A stretch of DNA of 64,000 bases, from contig NZ_CP135084.1 of NCBI RefSeq assembly GCF_032229285.1, forward strand, positions 744,001-808,000, in the 5' to 3' direction. The notes beneath the pieces are model-generated. The model was given only the letters and a program-made list of their open reading frames with translations, searched no databases and was not told where the DNA came from. Every line of letters starts with the position of its first letter. The first letter of the stretch is position 1. Below, piece by piece: positions 1 through 9,475 of this stretch. The translations under genes and the position numbers were made by a program. The stretch is from Rheinheimera sp. MMS21-TC3 (GTDB taxonomy: Bacteria; Pseudomonadota; Gammaproteobacteria; Enterobacterales; Alteromonadaceae).

Positions 1-1304
1 GCTGATTTAAAGCTGGTTTTTTTTTGCTGCTGTCTGGTTTGGCCTAGTAAATTTGCTAGCTTATCTAATAAAGTATCTCGGTAAAAATCACTGGGTATTT
101 GTTTAATTAATTCCGTAGCTTGTACTGATAAAGCTGATTTCCCCGCGTCGGTTGCCGGGTTATGCTCTTGCATTAAACGCTGGAAAAAATATTGGGTTAA
201 TGGCACTGCATCTTGGATGCGTTGTAAAAAGGCTATTTTGCCTTCTTTTTGTACTAATGAGTCTGGGTCTTCACCTTCTGGTAAAAACACAAAGTTTAAC
301 TCTACGCCATCTTTTAACTTTGGCAGTGCGCTTTGCAGTGCTCGCCAAGCGGCATCTAACCCCGCGCGGTCGCCGTCATAACAACAAACTACTCGTGGTG
401 TATAGCGAAATAGGGTGTGCATATGTTCGCTAGTTGTGGCTGTGCCTAAACAAGCAACAGCGAAGCGAATATCTTGCTCGGCTAAAGCGACAACATCCAT
501 ATAGCCTTCAACCACTAATACTTGCTCTAAATGGCCAGGTTGCTGACGTGCTTCATATAAGCCATATAATTCACGGCCTTTATGAAACAAGCGACTTTCA
601 GGTGAATTTAAATATTTAGGTGTGCCATCACCTAAAATTCGGCCACCAAAAGCAATAACACGACCACGACGATCACGAATAGGAAACATTAACCGCTGGC
701 GGAAAAAGTCATATTCACGACCATTGTCGCTGCGATTAATTAACCGCAGTTCAATTAATTGTTCACGCAACGCTTTATTATTGCTAGGGCTTAGCCGTTT
801 TAATAAGTTGTCCCAGCCATCTGGTGCATAGCCTATGGCAAAGTCGCTAATAGTTTGTTGGCTAAGACCACGCTTCGCTAAATAATCTTTCACGCTCGCA
901 CTGTTAGGGTGCTGTTGTAACTGTTGTTGATAAAAGTCTGTAGCTTGTTGCATTAGGCTGTAATCATCAGCTTGAGCAGTAGGGCGTTGCGGGTGCAAAC
1001 TTTGCTCACGTGGCACTTCAAGATGATGAATTTGTGCAAGCTCTTCAATGCTTTCAACAAACTCTAGTTGTTCAAATTCCATTAAAAAAGTAATGGCATT
1101 GCCGTTAGCACCACAGCCAAAGCAATGATAAAATTGTTTATCAGGGCTTACCGTAAAAGAGGGGGATTTTTCATTATGAAAAGGACAACAGGCAGCATAA
1201 TTTCTACCGGTTTTTTTTAACGGTACACGGCTATCTATAAGTTCGACTATATCGGTGCGGGCTAGTAAGTCATCGATAAATTGTCTGGGAATTTGTCCGG
1301 CCAC
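1..1304 (-). CDS. dnaG: DNA primase (partial, 5' portion)
   Basis: Synthesises the short RNA primers that start Okazaki fragments, working with DnaB helicase at the replication fork. Translating the complement gives about 434 N-terminal residues; the C-terminal helicase-interacting part lies beyond the left edge. The CHC2-type zinc site is visible as C40, H43, C61 and C64 (CPFHNEKSPSF followed by HCFGCGANG), and the Toprim core as EGYMDV near residue 266 and DGDRAG near residue 311. The start is GTG at 1304 (GTG GCC GGA), with AAGGA a few bases upstream. It lies downstream of rpsU in the same direction, the classic macromolecular-synthesis operon order rpsU-dnaG-(rpoD). Identification is secure. 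Confidence 0.96.
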   Translation of the reverse strand, partial: MAGQIPRQFIDDLLARTDIVELIDSRVPLKKTGRNYAACCPFHNEKSPSFTVSPDKQFYHCFGCGANGNAITFLMEFEQLEFVESIEELAQIHHLEVPREQSLHPQRPTAQADDYSLMQQATDFYQQQLQQHPNSASVKDYLAKRGLSQQTISDFAIGYAPDGWDNLLKRLSPSNNKALREQLIELRLINRSDNGREYDFFRQRLMFPIRDRRGRVIAFGGRILGDGTPKYLNSPESRLFHKGRELYGLYEARQQPGHLEQVLVVEGYMDVVALAEQDIRFAVACLGTATTSEHMHTLFRYTPRVVCCYDGDRAGLDAAWRALQSALPKLKDGVELNFVFLPEGEDPDSLVQKEGKIAFLQRIQDAVPLTQYFFQRLMQEHNPATDAGKSALSVQATELIKQIPSDFYRDTLLDKLANLLGQTRQQQKKTSFKS

Positions 1305-1327
1305 CTTTTTCCTTCACAGTTATTCAG

Positions 1328-1358
1328 AAAAAGACAAACCGTGCCTTGCGAGCACGGT
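1328..1358 (-). terminator. Attenuator-like terminator between rpsU and dnaG
   Basis: Read on the minus strand, ACCGTGC and GCACGGT form a 7-bp stem (1352-1358 with 1338-1344) around a 7-base loop, followed directly by TTGTCTTTTT. It sits after rpsU and only about 25 bases before the dnaG ribosome-binding site. In E. coli a terminator at the same place lets only part of the rpsU transcripts continue into dnaG, so the same role is inferred here. Confidence 0.75.
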
Positions 1359-1482
1359 ATGCAGATGTCGGCTTGTGCAATACTAACTTTTTCTTGCTAA
1401 TGTATTAATAATAACTATTTAGCAGTATTAAGCTTATATAAGCTTAAATTTAGTAGGTACGCGCAGCTTTACTAGTGAAATC

Positions 1483-1698
1483 TTAGTAAAGCTTGATACG
1501 ACGTGAGTTTTCGCGTGACAGTTTTTTAGCATGACGCTTAACTGCTGCTGCTTTCTTACGTTTACGGATCCAAGTAGGCTTCTCGTAGAATTCTTTTGCA
1601 CGTACGTCTGCTAATACGCCAGCTTTTTCACATGAGCGTTTAAAGCGACGTAAGGCTACGTCAAAGGGTTCGTTCTCTTTTACTTTAACTACAGGCAT
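1483..1698 (-). CDS. rpsU: 30S ribosomal protein S21
   Basis: Small basic protein of the 30S subunit that helps base-pairing of 16S rRNA with mRNA at initiation. The 71-residue product [20 protein letters not shown]... has the family's normal length and ends in the usual Arg/Lys-rich tail ([16 protein letters not shown]). An in-frame ATG four codons further upstream exists, but the start at 1698 gives the conserved MPV N-terminus and is preceded by GGTGAG at good spacing. It is first gene of the rpsU-dnaG operon and is transcribed away from tsaD. Confidence 0.97.
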   Translation of the reverse strand: MPVVKVKENEPFDVALRRFKRSCEKAGVLADVRAKEFYEKPTWIRKRKKAAAVKRHAKKLSRENSRRIKLY

Positions 1699-1761
1699 TA
1701 AATTTCTCACCTCAGGCCAAATTGGTTATCATTGAACCAATAGTATTAAAAATGGTGCAGC

Positions 1762-1791
1762 ATTTTACGCAAAAAGGTAGGCCGATGTAAA
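1762..1791 (-). promoter_or_regulatory. Putative sigma-70 promoter of rpsU-dnaG
   Basis: On the minus strand TTTACA (1786-1791) and TAAAAT (1762-1767) are separated by 18 bases, each one mismatch from the sigma-70 consensus. It lies about 65 bases upstream of the rpsU start. No clear LexA box of the kind found at the E. coli rpsU promoter was seen. Confidence 0.45.
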
Positions 1792-1841
1792 GCCATTCCG
1801 CGATCTAAATCTCATCTCTAGCTCTAGAGCCAGAGAAACGC

Positions 1842-1847
1842 TACAAT
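1842..1847 (+). promoter_or_regulatory. Putative -10 element for tsaD
   Basis: TACAAT lies 32 bases before the tsaD ATG in the divergent rpsU/tsaD spacer. The matching -35 region (around 1817-1824) is poor, so this is tentative. Confidence 0.3.
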
Positions 1848-1878
1848 ATGCGGCTATTCTAACAAAATTGAGACGTAG

Positions 1879-2892
1879 ATGCGAGTTTTAGGTATTGAGA
1901 CTTCTTGTGATGAAACCGGTATTGCTATTTATGATGGTGAAAAAGGTTTACTCAGTCATGTGTTGTATAGCCAAATTCCTATTCATGCTGATTATGGCGG
2001 TGTAGTGCCAGAGCTGGCATCTCGTGATCATATTCGTAAAACAATTCCTTTAATCAAACAAGCATTAGCAGAAGCTAATTGTGATGCAGCTAGTATTGAT
2101 GGCGTAGCTTACACGGCAGGCCCTGGCTTAGCTGGTGCCTTATTAGTGGGTGCGACTATAGGCCGTTCTTTAGCTATGGCGTGGCAAAAACCAGCATTAG
2201 CTGTGCACCATATGGAAGGGCATTTATTAGCCCCTATGCTAGAAGACAATGCGCCGCAGTTTCCGTTTTTAGCCTTGCTAGTGTCGGGGGGCCACACTCA
2301 GTTAGTAGCGGTAGAAGGTATAGGCCAGTATCAGTTATTAGGTGAGTCTATTGACGATGCTGCTGGCGAAGCCTTTGATAAAACAGCAAAATTAATGGGT
2401 TTAGATTATCCTGGTGGCCCTTTGTTAGCAAAATTAGCCCTGCAAGGTGATGCTAAAAAATATCGTTTTCCACGACCAATGACAGATCGTCCAGGTTTAG
2501 ACTTTAGCTTTAGTGGTTTAAAAACCTCAGCGGCTAATGTGATTGCTAAAGAAGGCAACAGCCCAGAAGTACAAGCTAATATTGCAGCGTCATTTCAGCA
2601 AGCGGTAGTTGATACCTTAGTGATTAAGTGTAAACGTGCCTTAGAGCAAACGGGCTATAAGCGTCTGGTTATTGCCGGTGGTGTTAGTGCTAATACCTCT
2701 TTACGTGCGCAGTTAACGGTATTATTAAGGCGTTTTGGCGGTGAAGTGTTTTATCCGCGCAAAGAGTTTTGTACTGATAATGGCGCCATGATTGCTTATG
2801 CTGGTTATCAGCGACTAGCGGCTGGCCAGCAGCAAGATTTAACCATAGGTGTAACACCTCGTTGGCCAATGCAGGAATTACCGGCTATTTAG
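1879..2892 (+). CDS. tsaD: tRNA N6-adenosine threonylcarbamoyltransferase
   Basis: Transfers the threonylcarbamoyl group from threonylcarbamoyl-AMP to A37 of tRNAs reading ANN codons (t6A), acting with TsaB and TsaE in the cytoplasm. The 337-residue length equals that of E. coli TsaD. The N-terminal [14 protein letters not shown], the metal ligands H111 and H115 (HHMEGH), VSGGHTQL and the glycine-rich [13 protein letters not shown] are all present, as in the ASKHA fold. Its position divergent from rpsU is the common gammaproteobacterial arrangement. The 3' end overlaps the convergent plsY by 8 bases. Confidence 0.97.
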   Translation: MRVLGIETSCDETGIAIYDGEKGLLSHVLYSQIPIHADYGGVVPELASRDHIRKTIPLIKQALAEANCDAASIDGVAYTAGPGLAGALLVGATIGRSLAMAWQKPALAVHHMEGHLLAPMLEDNAPQFPFLALLVSGGHTQLVAVEGIGQYQLLGESIDDAAGEAFDKTAKLMGLDYPGGPLLAKLALQGDAKKYRFPRPMTDRPGLDFSFSGLKTSAANVIAKEGNSPEVQANIAASFQQAVVDTLVIKCKRALEQTGYKRLVIAGGVSANTSLRAQLTVLLRRFGGEVFYPRKEFCTDNGAMIAYAGYQRLAAGQQQDLTIGVTPRWPMQELPAI

Positions 2893-3478
2893 TTTTGTCC
2901 CACACTTTACTTTCTTTGCCGCGCCATAAGCGGACAATATTTTCATGATGGCGCAAAATAATTAACAGGCTAAGCATAGATACTGGCAAGGTATATAAAG
3001 GCTTAATAAACCAAGTAAATAATGGTGCTAAGCTAACAGTTACAATAGCCGCAAGCGAAGAGTAACCGGTTATTGCTACGAGTAACATCCAGCTAGCCAG
3101 TAATAAACCGCCTAGATCTAAGCCGATAGGCAGCATGGCACCAAAAGCGGTTGCTACTGCTTTGCCGCCTTGAAAGTTAAAGAAAATAGGGAAAATATGG
3201 CCAATACAGGCGCTAACGGCGATTAGTCCTAGGTATAAAGGTTCGATATTTAAAAAATATGAGCCCCAAACTGGAATAGTACCTTTAAGTAAATCAAAAA
3301 CTAGAACAAGACTGGCGGGAAATTTACCGCCTAAGCGCAAAACATTAGTGGCACCAGGGTTGCAAGAACCGTGAGTTCTAGGATCAGGTAACCGGAATAG
3401 TTGACTAACCAGTACTGCAGATGAGATGGAACCGCACAGGTAAGCACTTAGCAGCATAATTCCTATTAGCAGGGTCAT
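2885..3478 (-). CDS. plsY: Acyl-phosphate:glycerol-3-phosphate acyltransferase
   Basis: Inner-membrane enzyme that makes lysophosphatidic acid from acyl-phosphate and glycerol-3-phosphate, the first step of phospholipid synthesis. The 197-residue product is very hydrophobic with about five membrane segments. The family signatures are visible: the early GSISSA segment, [13 protein letters not shown] near residue 36 and [15 protein letters not shown] near residue 102. It is divergent from folB, with only a few bases between the plsY start and the upstream extension of folB, an arrangement also seen in E. coli (ygiH/ygiG). Confidence 0.95.
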   Translation of the reverse strand: MTLLIGIMLLSAYLCGSISSAVLVSQLFRLPDPRTHGSCNPGATNVLRLGGKFPASLVLVFDLLKGTIPVWGSYFLNIEPLYLGLIAVSACIGHIFPIFFNFQGGKAVATAFGAMLPIGLDLGGLLLASWMLLVAITGYSSLAAIVTVSLAPLFTWFIKPLYTLPVSMLSLLIILRHHENIVRLWRGKESKVWDKTK

Positions 3479-3616
3479 TAATTGCGGTTCCTCAACACCA
3501 GTTTTTACGTTAAGATTATACCTTGCTTTTCGGCTAGCACAGAACAGGGTTTTAACGCTTTTATCTACCCGACCAGCCTACCTGAAACCAGAAATAACGC
3601 AATGCGGATTAACCAA

Positions 3617-3985
3617 ATGGACATAGTTTTTATAAAGCAGCTACAAATTAATACGGTAATTGGCGTTTATGAGTGGGAAAAAAGTATTCAACAGCGCTTG
3701 TTAATTGACTTAGAGCTAAGTACTGATATTCGTAGCGCAGCAGCGGATGATGATATTCGTCAGGCGTTAGATTATGCGGTTATTAGCCAGCGTGTACAGC
3801 AATTTATAACAGCTAAACCGATAGAATTAATTGAAACAGTAGCAGAGCAAGTTGCTGATTTGTTACTGACGGAGTTTGCGACTAGCTTAGTTAAAGTGAC
3901 TGTGTGTAAACCAGATGCTTTAGCAAATGCAGAAACCGTAGGTGTTAGCATTATGCGCAGTAAAAACGGCCGAGGTAACAGCTAA
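3617..3985 (+). CDS. folB: Dihydroneopterin aldolase
   Basis: Cleaves 7,8-dihydroneopterin to 6-hydroxymethyl-dihydropterin and glycolaldehyde in folate synthesis. I place the start at ATG 3617, giving a 122-residue protein beginning MDIVFIKQLQINTVIGVYEW, which has the same length and N-terminus as E. coli FolB. Longer readings (ATG 3602 or further upstream) add residues not found in the family. VYEWEK, the DYAVIS segment and LIETVAEQVADLLL match the aldolase fold. The stop overlaps the folK start by one base (TAATG), so the two are translationally coupled and catalyse consecutive steps. Confidence 0.93.
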   Translation: MDIVFIKQLQINTVIGVYEWEKSIQQRLLIDLELSTDIRSAAADDDIRQALDYAVISQRVQQFITAKPIELIETVAEQVADLLLTEFATSLVKVTVCKPDALANAETVGVSIMRSKNGRGNS

Positions 3986-4470
3986 TGGCACTAATTTATA
4001 TTAGTGTTGGCAGTAATATGGATCGTGACCGTCATATTCGTCAGGGTGTGAAGGCTTTAGAGCAACATTTAGGTGCTTTACAATTATCTTCTGTTTATGA
4101 AAGTGAAGCCGTCGGTTTTTGCGGAGATAGTTTTTATAACTTAGTGGTCGGTGCTAATACAGGCTTATCGATACTAGAATGTAAAAGTTTATTTAAGCAG
4201 ATTGAAGATAAGTATGGCCGTGACCGAACAGCAGAGCGCTTTAGCGGACGAACCTTAGATTTAGATTTGCTAACTTATGATGATTTAATTTGCCAACAAC
4301 CGGTACAATTACCGCGGGCAGAGATAACGGAAAATGCTTTTGTGCTATGGCCATTAGCTGAAATTGCCCCGCAGCAAATTCACCCTATAACTAAGAAAAG
4401 CTATGCTGAGTTATGGCGTAATTATGCAAAACAACAAAAGTTATGGCCAGTGCCGTTTGATTGGAGTTAA
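3985..4470 (+). CDS. folK: 2-amino-4-hydroxy-6-hydroxymethyldihydropteridine pyrophosphokinase
   Basis: Transfers pyrophosphate from ATP to 6-hydroxymethyl-dihydropterin, the step after FolB in folate synthesis. The 161-residue product opens with the family's [13 protein letters not shown] and carries the ATP/metal-binding stretch [15 protein letters not shown] with the DLDLL motif. It overlaps folB by one base and ends just before the uppP start, so folB-folK-uppP probably share a transcript. The closest paralog families are other HPPK enzymes; no alternative is likely. Confidence 0.95.
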   Translation: MALIYISVGSNMDRDRHIRQGVKALEQHLGALQLSSVYESEAVGFCGDSFYNLVVGANTGLSILECKSLFKQIEDKYGRDRTAERFSGRTLDLDLLTYDDLICQQPVQLPRAEITENAFVLWPLAEIAPQQIHPITKKSYAELWRNYAKQQKLWPVPFDWS

Positions 4471-4475
4471 TCTTA

Positions 4476-5282
4476 GTGAGTACAATTGAAGTTATTATCT
4501 TAGCTATTATTCAAGGCTTAACCGAGTTCTTACCTATTTCTTCGTCTGCTCATCTTATTTTGCCATCGGCAATTTTGGGTTGGCAAGATCAAGGTATCGT
4601 ATTTGATGTCGCGGTTCATGTTGGGACCTTATTCGCGGTAATGTTGTATTTTCGTCAAGATATTGCCAATTTAACCTTAGGCTGGGTCAAGTCCTTAGCT
4701 GGCCAGCATAGTACCGAAAGCAAATTAGCGTGGTGGGTAATTTTAGCTACTATTCCAGCTGGGTTAGCTGGCTTGTTTGCAGCCGATTTAATTGAGCTTT
4801 ATTTACGCTCACCTTATGTTATAGCGGTAACAACTATCGTCTTTGGCTTAGCCTTGTGGTTAGCGGATGCTAAAGCCAAGCAAATTCAAAGCATGGAAAG
4901 CATAACTTGGCGCCAAGCCTTGCTTATAGGCATAGCGCAAGCTGTAGCTTTAATTCCAGGTACTTCACGCTCTGGTATAACAATGACAGCGGCTTTAATG
5001 TTAGGCCTAGATCGGGTAAACGCCGCTAGGTTTTCATTTTTATTATCTATTCCTATTATTATTTTAAGCGGCGGCTACCAAGGCTTAAAGCTAGTATCAA
5101 CGCCAACTAACTATGACGTAAATGCTATTTTACTAGGCACTGGACTATCTTTTGTTAGCGCTTTAATTTGTATTCACTTATTTTTAAAAGTTATTAATCG
5201 CATGGGCATGTTGCCCTTTGTTATTTATCGTTTAGTGTTAGGCGCTGTTCTTTTTATTGTCCTAAGCCAATCTGTCAGCTAA
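4476..5282 (+). CDS. uppP: Undecaprenyl-diphosphate phosphatase
   Basis: Integral membrane enzyme that regenerates undecaprenyl phosphate, the lipid carrier for peptidoglycan and other polymers; overexpression of the family gives bacitracin resistance (old name bacA). The start chosen is GTG 4476, with GGAG nine bases upstream; it gives 268 residues beginning [18 protein letters not shown] upstream inside folK is possible but less likely. The two catalytic motifs are intact: [13 protein letters not shown] near residue 14 and PGTSRSG near residue 157. About eight membrane segments are apparent. Confidence 0.95.
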   Translation: MSTIEVIILAIIQGLTEFLPISSSAHLILPSAILGWQDQGIVFDVAVHVGTLFAVMLYFRQDIANLTLGWVKSLAGQHSTESKLAWWVILATIPAGLAGLFAADLIELYLRSPYVIAVTTIVFGLALWLADAKAKQIQSMESITWRQALLIGIAQAVALIPGTSRSGITMTAALMLGLDRVNAARFSFLLSIPIIILSGGYQGLKLVSTPTNYDVNAILLGTGLSFVSALICIHLFLKVINRMGMLPFVIYRLVLGAVLFIVLSQSVS

Positions 5283-5301
5283 GTCGCCTGTATACTGCGA
5301 G

Positions 5302-6537
5302 TTATTGTAAATTTAACCATTTTTGTTTGGCGGTTGTTAATACATCTAAACGCCGCTGCTGTAAGGCGGCTTTAATGTCGGGACCACTAACCCCTTCTGC
5401 TATTACTTCTTGGGCATTAACTTGACGCGCAGCCTCAGCTAAACAGGTTAAATAGTCGGCTTGTGGATATTCTGCTTGCTCAAAGCCGGTGCGACCACGC
5501 ATATCTGCAGTACAAGCAAGCAAGATGGCATTTAAGCGCTCTGGCTTGCGCCATAAATCAATGTTGTTAAACATTTTTAAGACAGTGGCCGGCTTTAGCT
5601 CAAAGGCCTGGTGAATTATTTGATGATACTGACAAACCAAAAGTGCTAAGTCTTTGCAGTCATTAGGTACACGTAGGCGCTGGCACAGTGCTTCTATTAA
5701 CTTTAAACCACTATGGTCATGGCCATGATGGGCTGGCCAATTAATAGGATTAGTTGCGCCTTTACCTACATCATGCACTAAAGCGGCAAAGCGTATATCT
5801 AACCGCGGGCTTAATTTTGCCGCTTGTTCTAACACTAATAAGGTATGAATGCCGGTATCTATTTCTGGGTGCCACTTTTCAGGTTGCGGCACACCCCAGA
5901 GTGCCGCTACTTCAGGCATTAACTGGCTTAAAGCAGAGGTTTGCTGTAACAGCTGAATAAAAGCTTCCGGGTTACGTTCTTGTAGGGCTTTAGCAGTTTC
6001 AACCCAGATCCGCTCAGGGCTAATAGTGTTTAGCTCACCACTTTGGCTTATATCAGCCATTAAAGCTAAGGTTTCATCCGCAACGGTAAAACCTAAATGA
6101 GCATAACGAGCATAGAAGCGAGCAACCCGTAGCACACGCAGGGGATCTTCACTAAAGGCGGGGGAAACATGGCGCAATACTTTGTTTTTAATATCTTCAA
6201 GGCCAGAGAAAGGATCAACTAACTGGCCATTTTCGTGTTTAGCAATAGCATTGATTGTTAGATCTCTACGCATTAGATCTTGTTCTAGTGTAACATCGCT
6301 ATCAGCATAAACGGCAAAACCGGTATAGCCTTGACCATTTTTACGCTCAGTACGAGCCAGTGCATATTCTTCTTTAGTTTTAGGGTGCAGAAACACAGGA
6401 AAGTCTTTACCAACTTGCTGGTAGCCTAAATCTAACAGTTGTTGCGGCGTCGCGCCTACTACCACCCAATCTCGTTCTGTAAAGGGGTAGTTTAAAAGTG
6501 TATCGCGTACTGCGCCACCAACTAGATAAATTTGCAT
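5302..6537 (-). CDS. cca: CCA-adding tRNA nucleotidyltransferase with HD domain
   Basis: Adds or repairs the 3' CCA end of tRNAs; the C-terminal HD domain of this class has phosphatase and 2',3'-cyclic phosphodiesterase activity. The 411-residue protein is almost identical in length to E. coli Cca. N-terminal [12 protein letters not shown] is the nucleotide-binding loop, followed by ERDWVVVG (class II catalytic region) and [10 protein letters not shown]. The HD motif is in [10 protein letters not shown] near residue 255. It converges with uppP, 19 bases away, and is divergent from the gspA-like gene. Confidence 0.96.
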   Translation of the reverse strand: MQIYLVGGAVRDTLLNYPFTERDWVVVGATPQQLLDLGYQQVGKDFPVFLHPKTKEEYALARTERKNGQGYTGFAVYADSDVTLEQDLMRRDLTINAIAKHENGQLVDPFSGLEDIKNKVLRHVSPAFSEDPLRVLRVARFYARYAHLGFTVADETLALMADISQSGELNTISPERIWVETAKALQERNPEAFIQLLQQTSALSQLMPEVAALWGVPQPEKWHPEIDTGIHTLLVLEQAAKLSPRLDIRFAALVHDVGKGATNPINWPAHHGHDHSGLKLIEALCQRLRVPNDCKDLALLVCQYHQIIHQAFELKPATVLKMFNNIDLWRKPERLNAILLACTADMRGRTGFEQAEYPQADYLTCLAEAARQVNAQEVIAEGVSGPDIKAALQQRRLDVLTTAKQKWLNLQ

Positions 6538-6616
6538 TAGCTTTCCTGTTTGCTATTTTTTTGCCATTATAGCGCTGTTGTAACAAATTGCAGTGACTTA
6601 ACCGCTAGGAAGCATC

Positions 6617-7537
6617 ATGTATACCGGATTTTTCGGCTTAATCAGCGCACCTTTTTCAATTGCGCCTAACCCTGACTTTCTTTATTTAAGCCCGCGCCAT
6701 GCTGAAGCTTTAGCACATTTGCGCTATGGCTTAGGTGATGCCGGTGGCTTTGTATTATTAACCGGTGAAGTAGGCACTGGTAAAACCACGGTATCTCGCT
6801 GCTTATTGCAAGAGTTAGACGAAAATGCCCAAGTGGCGTTTATATTAAACCCGACCTTGTCCGAGCTAGAACTATTGGCTGCTATTTGTGATGAATTAAA
6901 AATACGCTATAAAAAATCAGATGCGAGTCTCAAGCTGCTTGGTGATAAAATTAAGCAGCGTTTATTAAAAAATCATCAGCAAGGAAAACAAACCTTATTG
7001 ATTATTGATGAGGCTCAGCACTTACAGCCTGCAGTGTTAGAGCAGTTACGTCTATTGACCAATTTAGAAACTAATACCCGAAAACTATTACAAGTTATTT
7101 TAATTGGCCAGCCAGAATTGCAGCAGTTGTTAAAACGTAATGATTTACGCCAGCTAGCTCAGCGTATTACGGCAAGATATCATTTGTTACCATTAAACCA
7201 GCATGAAGTGCAGCAATATTTAAGTTATAGGTTAAAAGTGGCAGGTTGCGAAAGGCCAATTTTTAATGCTGCCGCTATTAAAAAGCTGTATCAACTAAGT
7301 GGCGGTATTCCGCGGTTAGTTAACTTAATGGCAGACCGAGCATTGCTAGCGGCTTATAGTCAGCAACAAGCCTTAGTTAATGATAAATTAGTGTTACGTG
7401 CGGCGAGTGAGATTTTACCGCTGTCTGATAGCGCTAAAACAGCTACTTTACCTAGTTGGTTTTGGCCATTAGTTGGGACGGCGGCTGTAGTACTTGGTTT
7501 TAGTTTAGCCTTAATACTGATGACCATTCTGCAGTAA
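6617..7537 (+). CDS. GspA/ExeA-like AAA ATPase (short form)
   Basis: Member of the GspA/ExeA/MshM ATPase family. In Aeromonas and Vibrio, GspA with GspB drives assembly of the type II secretion secretin through the peptidoglycan. The 306-residue protein begins MYTGFFGLISAPFSIAPNPDFLY's family pattern, with Walker A GEVGTGKTT (residues 50-58), Walker B LLIIDEAQH (about 129-136) and a sensor region around LIGQPEL. A single membrane segment closes the protein (about residues 281-304). Full-length ExeA is over 500 residues because of a periplasmic peptidoglycan-binding domain, which is absent here. The gspB-like gene follows, which favours GspA over MshM; the assignment to a specific system remains open. 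Confidence 0.8.
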   Translation: MYTGFFGLISAPFSIAPNPDFLYLSPRHAEALAHLRYGLGDAGGFVLLTGEVGTGKTTVSRCLLQELDENAQVAFILNPTLSELELLAAICDELKIRYKKSDASLKLLGDKIKQRLLKNHQQGKQTLLIIDEAQHLQPAVLEQLRLLTNLETNTRKLLQVILIGQPELQQLLKRNDLRQLAQRITARYHLLPLNQHEVQQYLSYRLKVAGCERPIFNAAAIKKLYQLSGGIPRLVNLMADRALLAAYSQQQALVNDKLVLRAASEILPLSDSAKTATLPSWFWPLVGTAAVVLGFSLALILMTILQ

Positions 7538-7583
7538 TAGTTAAATACTGTTGATAAGCAAAAATAATAAAGCAGAGACCACT

Positions 7584-8348
7584 ATGTCAATTTTAATGGA
7601 TGCGTTAAAACAGCAGCAACCGGCTACAGTTGTACCGCCTAGCAGTAATATGTGGCGCAATATTGCTATTATATTAGGTGTGTTGTTAGCCTTACTAATA
7701 GGGGCAACAGTCGGCTATTTTTTACAACCAAAGTTAACCGCCAGCCCAGTCATAGTGAGTGAAGAGGTGAGTGTTAAAGCAAAACCAGAGCAAATACTGC
7801 TAGCACTTGATAGTGTAAAAGTAGTGCCAGAAACTAATAGCTTAGTAGAATTAGCACCAAAAGAACCGATAGCCGTTTTTACAGGACAGGATCCGGTTGT
7901 AACCGTAACTGTAACCGATAATCCAGCAGCAAGCGCAACTGTAACTGAGGAGTTGATTGAGGCTGAACGTGCAGTAAATGATAATATTGTTGAGACAACG
8001 CCGGTAGAGATTTCAGCCGAACTTCGAGATAAATTTGCCTCAGCACTACAAGCGACAGAGCATGCTAGCTCAGTACCGTCACGGCGAAGTAAAGAGGCTC
8101 CTGCGGCTGATATTAGTGAGTTAGCGCTAGAAATTAGGCAAACTATACCTCGTATAAGTTTTGAAGCTCATGTGTATGCTACTTCGTCTGCACAGCGCTG
8201 GGTGAAGGTGAATGGTAAAACTTTACAAGAAAACCAGTGGCTAACCGCAGATATTAAAATTAAACAGATTACGGCACAATTTGTGTTACTAGATTATAAC
8301 AACACCTTATTTAGTATGGCTGCTTTATCAAGCTGGACGCCTAATTAA
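7584..8348 (+). CDS. gspB: GspB-like general secretion pathway protein
   Basis: Bitopic inner-membrane partner of GspA in assembly of the type II secretion outer-membrane pore. I start it at ATG 7584, giving 254 residues beginning MSILMDALKQQQ, the usual GspB N-terminus; a TTG at 7551 is in frame but lacks family support. A single membrane helix spans about residues 27-48, followed by a long Ala/Val/Glu-rich periplasmic linker (about 50-175) and a C-terminal GspB domain (about 180-254) with RISFEAHVYATS and RWVKVNGKTLQENQW. It lies 46 bases after the gspA-like gene and converges with the HD-GYP gene (4-base overlap). Confidence 0.82.
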   Translation: MSILMDALKQQQPATVVPPSSNMWRNIAIILGVLLALLIGATVGYFLQPKLTASPVIVSEEVSVKAKPEQILLALDSVKVVPETNSLVELAPKEPIAVFTGQDPVVTVTVTDNPAASATVTEELIEAERAVNDNIVETTPVEISAELRDKFASALQATEHASSVPSRRSKEAPAADISELALEIRQTIPRISFEAHVYATSSAQRWVKVNGKTLQENQWLTADIKIKQITAQFVLLDYNNTLFSMAALSSWTPN

Positions 8349-9475
8349 AGGTAGTTTTTAATATCTAAACCATAACTACTTAGGTTGATGCAGGCATCTA
8401 TGCTTTCTTCGTGCTGTTTAGCTAAATCTAGTATTTTTACTGGAATATGATGCTGATGAACACTGTGATAAAACAGCTTAACTTTAGGTAATAAAGGCTT
8501 TTTAACATTGTTTTCTAACACTAAGGCTAGCTTGCCACTACTTAATTTGACCACTGAGCCTGGTGGGTAGATGCCTATACATTTAATAAACTGCTGCAAT
8601 AGTGTTTCATCTAATTGTTTAGGTGCCAGTTGTAACAATTGCCTAGAAGCGGCTAAGGGGTCTAACTTACCTTGCTGGGTCGAAGTCAGCTTCTCATAAT
8701 TATTAACAATAGCTAACATTCTGCTGCCAGGGTCAATGTGCAAAGCCGTAATTTTGGGGTAACCTGAACCATCTATATGGGCACAATGCTGACCAATCCA
8801 TAATGAGATCCCGCCTGCCAGTTGAGGATGTTTGTGTAATAACTTTAAACTTGCAGAAACACTAAGGTGATCGGCTTGTTGCATAGGATCCGCAAAATTG
8901 GCTTTAGCAATGTCATGCAGTAATGCTGCAGTGATTAGGGCTTGAATTTTATCTATAGGTAAATTGAGATAACGAGCAAAAGCAGCAATGTAAATAGCAC
9001 AATTAATACTATGTTGTAACAAGGCGTCACTTTGTTCTGCTATGCGCATTAAAAATAATAATACGTCTTGATTGCGGGTAATAGAATCTGATATCCCAGC
9101 ACTAACTTCATGCACTAGGCTAAGATCTATCTTTTTTTCATGCTGAGCAGCATCCAATATATGACGTTGTACTTGATGTGCCTGCTTAATGATTCGCTCT
9201 GCTCGAGGTTGCTCATCGGCAAACAATACCGGCTCAACCACAGCTTCTTTACTGGGAGAAGCTTCAGCATCAGTTTTGGCCTGTTCTGCAGGCATAAGGT
9301 GCTTACTGGGGTCAACAAGAACAACTTGTACCCCTTTACTTCGTAACAGCTCAATAGCAGAGTTTGTTCTTACCCAGCCTGCGTGTTTTACCGCAATATC
9401 ACCACTTTGCTCTAAAACTTGCACCACAAAGCTACCGGGTGATAATTCAGAAATAGTAACGGGTGTAAATGCCAT
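8345..9475 (-). CDS. HD-GYP domain protein with degenerate active site
   Basis: Looks like a DUF3391 N-terminus (residues 1-60) joined to an HD-GYP phosphodiesterase domain (about 115-330), 376 residues in all. HD-GYP enzymes hydrolyse cyclic di-GMP. Residues H155 and the pair H187-D188 (LLHDIAKA) and HPQLAG are present, but the signature normally written HHExxDGxGYP reads HCAHIDGSGYP here, so the second His and the Glu are missing, and the aspartate of the following AxADxxDA segment is Asn258 with Glu261. The fold is clear; loss of several metal ligands suggests altered or absent catalysis, with a binding or signalling role possible. It converges with the gspB-like gene. Confidence 0.8.
   Translation of the reverse strand: MAFTPVTISELSPGSFVVQVLEQSGDIAVKHAGWVRTNSAIELLRSKGVQVVLVDPSKHLMPAEQAKTDAEASPSKEAVVEPVLFADEQPRAERIIKQAHQVQRHILDAAQHEKKIDLSLVHEVSAGISDSITRNQDVLLFLMRIAEQSDALLQHSINCAIYIAAFARYLNLPIDKIQALITAALLHDIAKANFADPMQQADHLSVSASLKLLHKHPQLAGGISLWIGQHCAHIDGSGYPKITALHIDPGSRMLAIVNNYEKLTSTQQGKLDPLAASRQLLQLAPKQLDETLLQQFIKCIGIYPPGSVVKLSSGKLALVLENNVKKPLLPKVKLFYHSVHQHHIPVKILDLAKQHEESIDACINLSSYGLDIKNYL

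Noticed and set aside
152..831. Open plus-strand frames inside the first 0.8 kb
   Set aside because: They are antisense to the well-supported dnaG coding sequence and have no recognisable domain.
1699..1878. LexA box in the rpsU/tsaD spacer, as in E. coli
   Set aside because: No CTG-N10-CAG sequence of adequate quality was seen in the expected place.
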